This document shows, one piece after another, positions 5,290 to 9,482 of a DNA stretch of 9,482 nucleotides. The translations under genes and the position numbers were made by a program. The stretch spans positions 1 to 9,482 of the forward strand of contig JAJZLX010000117.1 of NCBI GenBank assembly GCA_021850555.1. The letters run 5' to 3'. The number at the start of each line of letters is the position of its first letter. Position 1 is the first letter of the stretch. Source of the DNA: Pseudomonadota bacterium. GTDB lineage: Bacteria; Pseudomonadota; Gammaproteobacteria; Steroidobacterales; Steroidobacteraceae. The notes beneath the pieces were generated by a model, which saw only the letters and a program-made list of their open reading frames with translations, was not told where the DNA came from and searched no databases.

Positions 5290-7374
5290 GTGAGCTCAAC
5301 TTCTGCGAACGACGGAACGGCGAAGTACTGGTGGCGGCGACCGTTCCGGGTCTTCCAGACCAATCTCCGGGAAATCGACGCAGGCCTCGATGTCAAGGCT
5401 GTCGTCGCTACGATCAAGGACGTCGGTGCAAACACATGGCTGCTGAACACCGGAGGCATTGTTTCGTTTTATCCGAGCGCCCTCGGCTTCCAGCATCCGA
5501 GCCCGTGGCTGAGCGAACGGGCGAGCGGCGATCTGATCGGTGACGCGCTCGCCGAAGCCCATGCCAACGGCATTCACGTGATTGCTCGCTGCGATTTCTC
5601 GAAGGTCTACCGGGAGATCGCCGAGCGCGAGCCGGGATGGTGTTTTGTCGACGTCGCGGGCGAGTTCCAGATCGTCCACGAGCTCTATAGCACGTGTCCA
5701 AGTGGACCGTATTACCAACAGAAGAGCTTTGCCGTGCTGTCTGAGATCCTCGACCACTACCCGGTCGACGGCTTCTTCTTCAACTGGTTCAATTTCAACC
5801 AACGGGACTATTCAGGGCGCGAGCGCGGGATCTGTCAGTGCGCTTCCTGCAAGGACCGCTTCGCCGCCGAGACCGGCATGACGCTGCCCAAGGTCGAGAA
5901 CTGGGCGGACATGGCGTACCTCGCGTGGCTTGCATACGTCCGCCGTACCCTCGTTGATGTAGCCGGGCGCCTCCGCGACCTCATTAACACGCGGCGCCCT
6001 GAGGTGCCGCTCATTCTCCGCCAGGCGCCGAATGTGATCATGCACGAGGTCAACAACGCGGTCGATCGACCGCAGCCTCTCTGGGTCACCTGGGCCGGCG
6101 AGATGTGCCGGCAGTCTCGCACGGAGGACCCCGACAAGCCTGTGATGGTGAACGCCGTCACGTTCCTCGACCTGCCCTATCGCTTCACGGCAGAGCAGCC
6201 GGGCCTCAACGCGCTTGAGTTCGTGCAGACGATCGCGCTTGGGGCGAACCCGTCCTCCTACATCATCGGCACTCCGGAGGGCGCCGATGATCGCGTGCTC
6301 GAGGTGACGCGGGATCTGTTCAGCTTTCATCGCGCTCACGAGCAGTACTACGCAGACCTCTTGCCGACTTCCAAGGTGGCACTCGTACGGGCCCCCCACA
6401 GTGCCGAAGTTTACGGGGGCGCAACGGCGAACGCGAAGGTGGAGGAGGAGTGGCGGGGTCTGTACCGGGCGCTGGTTGAGACTCATGTCCCCTTCGACCT
6501 ATTCACCGACCGACGCTTGCTCGAGCTTGCGGACTCTGGCCGCCTTTCCGGCTACGCCGCGCTAGTCCTTGCCAACACTGCGGCACTCGGTCCCGCGCAG
6601 GTCGAGGCTCTCGACAACTACGTGGCCCAAGGCGGGCAGGTCGTGGCGACGTATGACACGGGCTTGTTCGATGCCGAAGGAAGGGAGCGGCCGGAAATGC
6701 AGCTCCAGTGCCTCGGTGCGTTGCGGGTGAATTTCCGAAGGGAGGGGCGCCGGCAGATGCGACCGTCCTATCTCGCCGTGACGGATCTTGCCGCCATTCC
6801 GGGAACCAACCCCCGTTCGCGGATCGCGCTCGATGATGCCTACCTCTACGTCGAGCCACGACCCGGCGCGGAGTCGTCGATGGCCTTCATCGGCCCGGCG
6901 CGCTACGGGCCGCCGGAGAAGACCTATGGCGAGGTTCCAACGACCTACCCCGGCGTCCTGCGCTATCGGTACGGGAGTGGGGCAACGGCGTACTTCCCCT
7001 GGCCGCTCGGAGGCGCCTACTTCCGTCTCGCCCAGCGCGACGTTCGTGAGCTGCTCGCGAACACGCTCGCGCGTTTGCTCGGGTCGCTCCAGGTGGAGAC
7101 CAATGCTCCTCCACAGGTCGAGGTCGTCGTCGCCCGCCAGGCGCGGTCCGACCGGGTGGTCGTGCACCTCATCAACTACAGCGGCTATCAGGGCCGGGCG
7201 TTTTACGACCCGATCCCGCTGTCAGACGTCGAGCTGTTGCTCCGGGGCGAGGGGGCGCTGTCGCGGGCGCGATCGTTGCGCTCGGGATCCGAGCTTGAGC
7301 TGCGCAAGGAGGATGACGGGGTGGTGTTCCGTCTTCCGCGACTGGAACTGTTCGACGCCGTAGTGTTGGAGTGA
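5290..7374 (+). CDS. Putative glycoside hydrolase, GHL6-like TIM barrel with a GH42-type trimerisation domain
   Basis: This is a 694-residue protein without a signal peptide, so probably cytoplasmic. Residues 19-350 look like the alpha/beta barrel of the hypothetical glycosyl hydrolase 6 group: RVFQTNLREID near the start, HVIARCDFSK at 96-105, VDGFFFNWF at 159-167, RDYSG at 172-176, and the Cys cluster C182-x-C184-x-x-C187 typical of these proteins and reminiscent of the metal-binding Cys of GH42 beta-galactosidases. Residues about 360-460 resemble the beta-galactosidase trimerisation (class-I amidotransferase-like) domain, with YAALVLANTAALG (422-434) and YVAQGGQVVATYDTG (444-458). Residues 605-694 form a beta-sandwich containing VVHLINYSG (624-632). 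The start is GTG, with AGG 6 nt upstream. The substrate is unknown: beta-galactosidase-like and alpha-fucosidase-like activities have both been suggested for relatives, and catalytic residues cannot be assigned with confidence. It sits between importer and dehydrogenase genes, which supports processing of the imported sugar. Confidence 0.82.
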   Translation: MSSTSANDGTAKYWWRRPFRVFQTNLREIDAGLDVKAVVATIKDVGANTWLLNTGGIVSFYPSALGFQHPSPWLSERASGDLIGDALAEAHANGIHVIARCDFSKVYREIAEREPGWCFVDVAGEFQIVHELYSTCPSGPYYQQKSFAVLSEILDHYPVDGFFFNWFNFNQRDYSGRERGICQCASCKDRFAAETGMTLPKVENWADMAYLAWLAYVRRTLVDVAGRLRDLINTRRPEVPLILRQAPNVIMHEVNNAVDRPQPLWVTWAGEMCRQSRTEDPDKPVMVNAVTFLDLPYRFTAEQPGLNALEFVQTIALGANPSSYIIGTPEGADDRVLEVTRDLFSFHRAHEQYYADLLPTSKVALVRAPHSAEVYGGATANAKVEEEWRGLYRALVETHVPFDLFTDRRLLELADSGRLSGYAALVLANTAALGPAQVEALDNYVAQGGQVVATYDTGLFDAEGRERPEMQLQCLGALRVNFRREGRRQMRPSYLAVTDLAAIPGTNPRSRIALDDAYLYVEPRPGAESSMAFIGPARYGPPEKTYGEVPTTYPGVLRYRYGSGATAYFPWPLGGAYFRLAQRDVRELLANTLARLLGSLQVETNAPPQVEVVVARQARSDRVVVHLINYSGYQGRAFYDPIPLSDVELLLRGEGALSRARSLRSGSELELRKEDDGVVFRLPRLELFDAVVLE

Positions 7375-7382
7375 GGAGTGCA

Positions 7383-8333
7383 ATGACCGACCGATCTGGC
7401 GTGGTGGCCTTCATCGAGGGCGCCTTCGATAAGCAACAGGCGGCCCGGATCAGCGGGGTGTCCGGCATCCGTGCCGAGTTCTTTACTGATCGCGCCGCGA
7501 TGGCGTCGCGCATCGGAGAGGCGGAGGTCGTCGCCGGCCGGCTGGACGCCGCGATGCTCGCGGCCGGGGCGCGACTGAAGTGGGTGCAGAGCTGGGCTGC
7601 GGGCCCCGACGAGGCGCTCTTTCCTGAGATGATCGCGAGCCCTGTCGTGCTCACCTCGTGCAAGGGCAACGGTGCGGTGCCGCTTGCCGAGCACGCCATC
7701 ATGTTGATGCTGATGTTGAACCGGAACGCGATGCGTTGGGTCGAGGCGCAGCGTGAGTGCCGCTGGGATCGCTTCACTCACGGCGAACTGAATGGGCTCA
7801 CCTGTGGAATCGTCGGACTTGGCAACTCTGGGAGCGACCTCGCGCTGAAGGCGAAAGCATTCCACATGCACGTGCTCGGTACCCGTCGGAGCTCCGAGCC
7901 CGTGCCCGGTGTGGACGAGCTGATTGCGCCGTCGGCGCTGCACAAACTGCTGGAGCGGTCGGACTTCGTCGTGTTGACCGCTCCGCTGACGCGCGAGACC
8001 AACGGGATGATCGGCGACAAAGAGCTGCGGGCGATGAAGCCCACCGCCTATCTCGTTTGCTTCTCGCGCGGCGGGATCATCGAAGACGAGTCCCTGCTCC
8101 GGGCGCTCGATGAAGAGTGGATCGCCGGCGCCGGCCTGGATGCACACGGCGAGGAGCCCCTGCCGGCGGACAGTCCGTTCTGGAGGGCGAAGAACACGAT
8201 CGTCACGCCGCACAACGGGGCGACGACGAACGGCACCCGCGATCGCAGTATCGACATCGTCGTCGAGAACCTCCGCCGCTACGCGGCGGGCGAACAGCTT
8301 TATAACGTTGTCGACAAGATTGCGGGGTACTGA
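7383..8333 (+). CDS. D-isomer-specific 2-hydroxyacid dehydrogenase (second paralogue)
   Basis: This 316-residue cytoplasmic oxidoreductase is related to the leftward dehydrogenase at 503-1534. Its Rossmann loop is GLGNSG (145-150). The catalytic residues R229 (FSRG), E258 (HGEEP) and H277 (VTPHN) are present. The cofactor loop is LGTRRSSEP (165-173), again with Arg-Arg-Ser and no Asp, suggesting NADP(H). The Asn that normally precedes the catalytic Arg (N-x-x-R-G) is Cys here (C226 in VCFSRG). ATG 7383 is preferred: GAGG lies 6 nt before it, and it leaves 8 bp after the stop of the glycosidase gene. An in-frame GTG at 7371, overlapping that stop, is less likely. The protein probably reduces a 2-oxo acid or oxidises a D-2-hydroxy acid formed from the imported sugar; the substrate is unknown. 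Confidence 0.92.
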   Translation: MTDRSGVVAFIEGAFDKQQAARISGVSGIRAEFFTDRAAMASRIGEAEVVAGRLDAAMLAAGARLKWVQSWAAGPDEALFPEMIASPVVLTSCKGNGAVPLAEHAIMLMLMLNRNAMRWVEAQRECRWDRFTHGELNGLTCGIVGLGNSGSDLALKAKAFHMHVLGTRRSSEPVPGVDELIAPSALHKLLERSDFVVLTAPLTRETNGMIGDKELRAMKPTAYLVCFSRGGIIEDESLLRALDEEWIAGAGLDAHGEEPLPADSPFWRAKNTIVTPHNGATTNGTRDRSIDIVVENLRRYAAGEQLYNVVDKIAGY

Positions 8334-8335
8334 GC

Positions 8336-8779
8336 ATGCCGGCTGAATGCGCACTCTGCCTAACTGACCCCACCGACCTCAGCGGACTTCCGCTTCGCGA
8401 TCACGTTTTTGCCGATAACTCGTGGCGGGTCGTCGTGAATGCGAGCGCGCTACGAGGCTGGCTACTCGTCGCGACGCGTCGCCACGTGGCGACCCTCGCT
8501 GAGTTGTCAGCCGACGAGGAAGCATCGATGGGCAAAGTGCTTGCCCTTGGCAGTCGCGTCCTCACCGACGTGGTGGGGTGCGTCAAGACCTACGCGATGC
8601 TGTTCGCCGAGGGCACTTCGCATGTGCACTTCAGCCTCGTTCCCCGGATGGCCGACATTCCGGACAGTTTGAAGGGCGCAAACGTATCTGGCTACAACAA
8701 GCTTGGGCCACCGCTGGACGAGGCCCAGCGCGACGCGCTCGCTGGAGAGCTGGCGGAAGGATTCGCAAGGCGGAGCTAG
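8336..8779 (+). CDS. Small HIT-like protein with an H-x-H-x-S motif
   Basis: This 147-residue protein fits the histidine-triad fold. It has an N-terminal C5-x-x-C8 pair like that of zinc-binding HIT proteins, a WLLVATRRHVATLAEL segment (42-57) matching the 'P.RHV..L.EL' strand-helix of the family, and a C-terminal HVHFSLVPR (96-104) matching the HIT signature. The first two His (H96 and H98, the latter at the nucleophile position) are kept, but the third is Ser100. HIT proteins hydrolyse or transfer nucleoside phosphoramidates and dinucleotides; the GalT branch has H-x-H-x-Q. The Ser variant leaves function open. ATG 8336 lies 2 bp after the dehydrogenase stop, with GGGG about 8 nt upstream, so it is clearly co-transcribed. 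A role on a nucleotide-linked or phosphorylated sugar intermediate is possible, as is a housekeeping or regulatory role. The family assignment rests on motif reading alone. Confidence 0.75.
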   Translation: MPAECALCLTDPTDLSGLPLRDHVFADNSWRVVVNASALRGWLLVATRRHVATLAELSADEEASMGKVLALGSRVLTDVVGCVKTYAMLFAEGTSHVHFSLVPRMADIPDSLKGANVSGYNKLGPPLDEAQRDALAGELAEGFARRS

Positions 8780-8847
8780 GTCGGCTTGGGCACCCTCAGC
8801 CGTGCATGGGCGTGGCAGGCGAGACAGGGGAACGGAGAGGAGCAGGG

Positions 8848-9482
8848 ATGGCGCGCGTCGGCTTTATTGGACTCGGCGTGATGGGCCTGCCGATGGCGAG
8901 CAACCTGGCGCGGGCCGGGCACGAGGTGCGGGGTTACGATGCTGTCCCGGCTGCGCTCGACAGGTTCGTTGCCGGCGGCGGCCGCGCGGTGGACAGCGTG
9001 GCTGAAGCGGTGGATGGAGCCGACGTGATCTTCACGATGCTCCCGGACTCGCCAGAGGTCGAGGCGGTAGCGCTCGGTCTCGGTGGAATCGTTGATGTCG
9101 CGCATGGGGGACAGCTCTACGTCGACACGAGCTCGATCGCCGCGGACGTCTCCCGGGACGTGAGCAGAAGGGCGCGGGTCCGGGGTCTCCGGCCGCTCGA
9201 CGCGCCCGTGAGCGGCGGTGAGGCCGGCGCTGTGGAGGGTTCCTTGTCGATCATGGTGGGCGGCAACGCCGAGGATTTCGCCGCAGCACGGCCGTATCTC
9301 GAGGTGCTCGGTACGACGATCGCCCACGTCGGTGGTGACGGTGCGGGGCAGACGGTCAAGGTTGCGAATCAGCTGATTGTCGCTGGGGTCATCGAACTCG
9401 TGGCCGAGGCGATCGTACTCTTGGAGTCGTGCGACGTCGAGGTGAACGCGGCACTCGAGGTGCTCGCCAGCGGTCTGGCGGG
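8848..9482 (+). CDS. garR: Beta-hydroxyacid dehydrogenase, 2-hydroxy-3-oxopropionate (tartronate semialdehyde) reductase-like (C-terminus beyond the right edge)
   Basis: I translated this frame by hand: 211 residues are present of an expected total near 290-300. Family marks are the N-terminal Rossmann motif VGFIGLGVMGLPMA (4-17), with GLGVMG at 8-13, the substrate-binding DAPVSGGEAGA segment (118-128) followed by SIMVGG (134-139), and GAGQTVKVANQLIVA (165-179) with catalytic K171 and N174. The K-x-ANQ-x-IVA form and the SGGE start of the substrate loop resemble tartronate semialdehyde reductase (GarR/GlxR) more than 3-hydroxyisobutyrate dehydrogenase, which usually has K-x-x-NN. The reaction would be NAD(P)H-dependent reduction of tartronate semialdehyde to D-glycerate. 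ATG 8848 is preceded by AGGAG 5 nt upstream. The 68-bp gap after the HIT gene has no visible promoter or terminator, so it is probably in the same operon. The symbol is given for similarity; related 3-hydroxyacid dehydrogenases cannot be excluded. Confidence 0.85.
   Translation, partial: MARVGFIGLGVMGLPMASNLARAGHEVRGYDAVPAALDRFVAGGGRAVDSVAEAVDGADVIFTMLPDSPEVEAVALGLGGIVDVAHGGQLYVDTSSIAADVSRDVSRRARVRGLRPLDAPVSGGEAGAVEGSLSIMVGGNAEDFAAARPYLEVLGTTIAHVGGDGAGQTVKVANQLIVAGVIELVAEAIVLLESCDVEVNAALEVLASGLA

Noticed and set aside
5812..6486. 224-codon open frame on the minus strand
   Set aside because: It is fully antisense to the GHL6-like glycosidase barrel and shows no motif or ribosome site.
7203..8354. 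383-codon open frame on the minus strand
   Set aside because: It lies antisense to the second dehydrogenase and the end of the glycosidase gene, both of which have clear family motifs. Its Arg-rich, motif-free composition is typical of antisense frames in GC-rich DNA.
1..9482. Mobile element, CRISPR array, tRNA or phage features
   Set aside because: No transposase or integrase motifs, no spaced direct repeats and no tRNA-like structure were seen. All long stretches are explained by metabolic or transport genes.

Overview
The window is a GC-rich (roughly 60 percent), densely packed bacterial carbohydrate-utilisation locus. It uses GTG and TTG start codons alongside ATG, and the genes are nearly back to back. 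High GC, alternative starts and a CUT1-type sugar importer next to a GHL6-like glycosidase suggest Actinomycetota or Chloroflexota. This taxonomic guess is an inference; no rRNA or marker gene is present.

Layout: two divergent transcription units share a 272-bp control region at 1535-1806. Leftward runs a D-2-hydroxyacid dehydrogenase (503-1534) followed 6 bp later by the N-terminal part of a GH2 beta-mannosidase-like glycosidase that leaves the window at position 1. Rightward run a sugar-binding protein (1807-3204), an intercistronic stem-loop (3212-3247), two CUT1 permeases (3385-4353 and 4356-5246), a large GHL6/GH42-like glycosidase (5290-7374), a second D-2-hydroxyacid dehydrogenase (7383-8333), a small HIT-like protein (8336-8779) and the start of a beta-hydroxyacid dehydrogenase of the tartronate-semialdehyde-reductase type (8848 to the right edge).

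How the genes may work together: the binding protein and two permeases form a binding-protein-dependent importer. No ATPase gene is in the window, so a shared MsmK/UgpC-type ATPase elsewhere, or a gene just outside the window, is expected. Neither glycosidase shows a signal peptide, so an intact oligosaccharide or glycoside is probably imported and cleaved in the cytoplasm. Three different hydroxyacid/oxoacid oxidoreductases suggest that a released unit, or its breakdown product, is a sugar acid or short hydroxyacid (glycerate, tartronate semialdehyde or a 2-oxo acid). The substrate cannot be read from the sequence.

Features that stand out: the HIT motif reads H-x-H-x-S instead of H-x-H-x-H; the binding protein has a Sec-type signal peptide without a lipobox; two related dehydrogenases carry Arg-Arg-Ser at the cofactor-selecting loop; a perfect 13-bp stem-loop separates the binding-protein gene from the permease genes; and the control region contains several inverted repeats. 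No regulator, mobile element, tRNA, rRNA or CRISPR array was seen.
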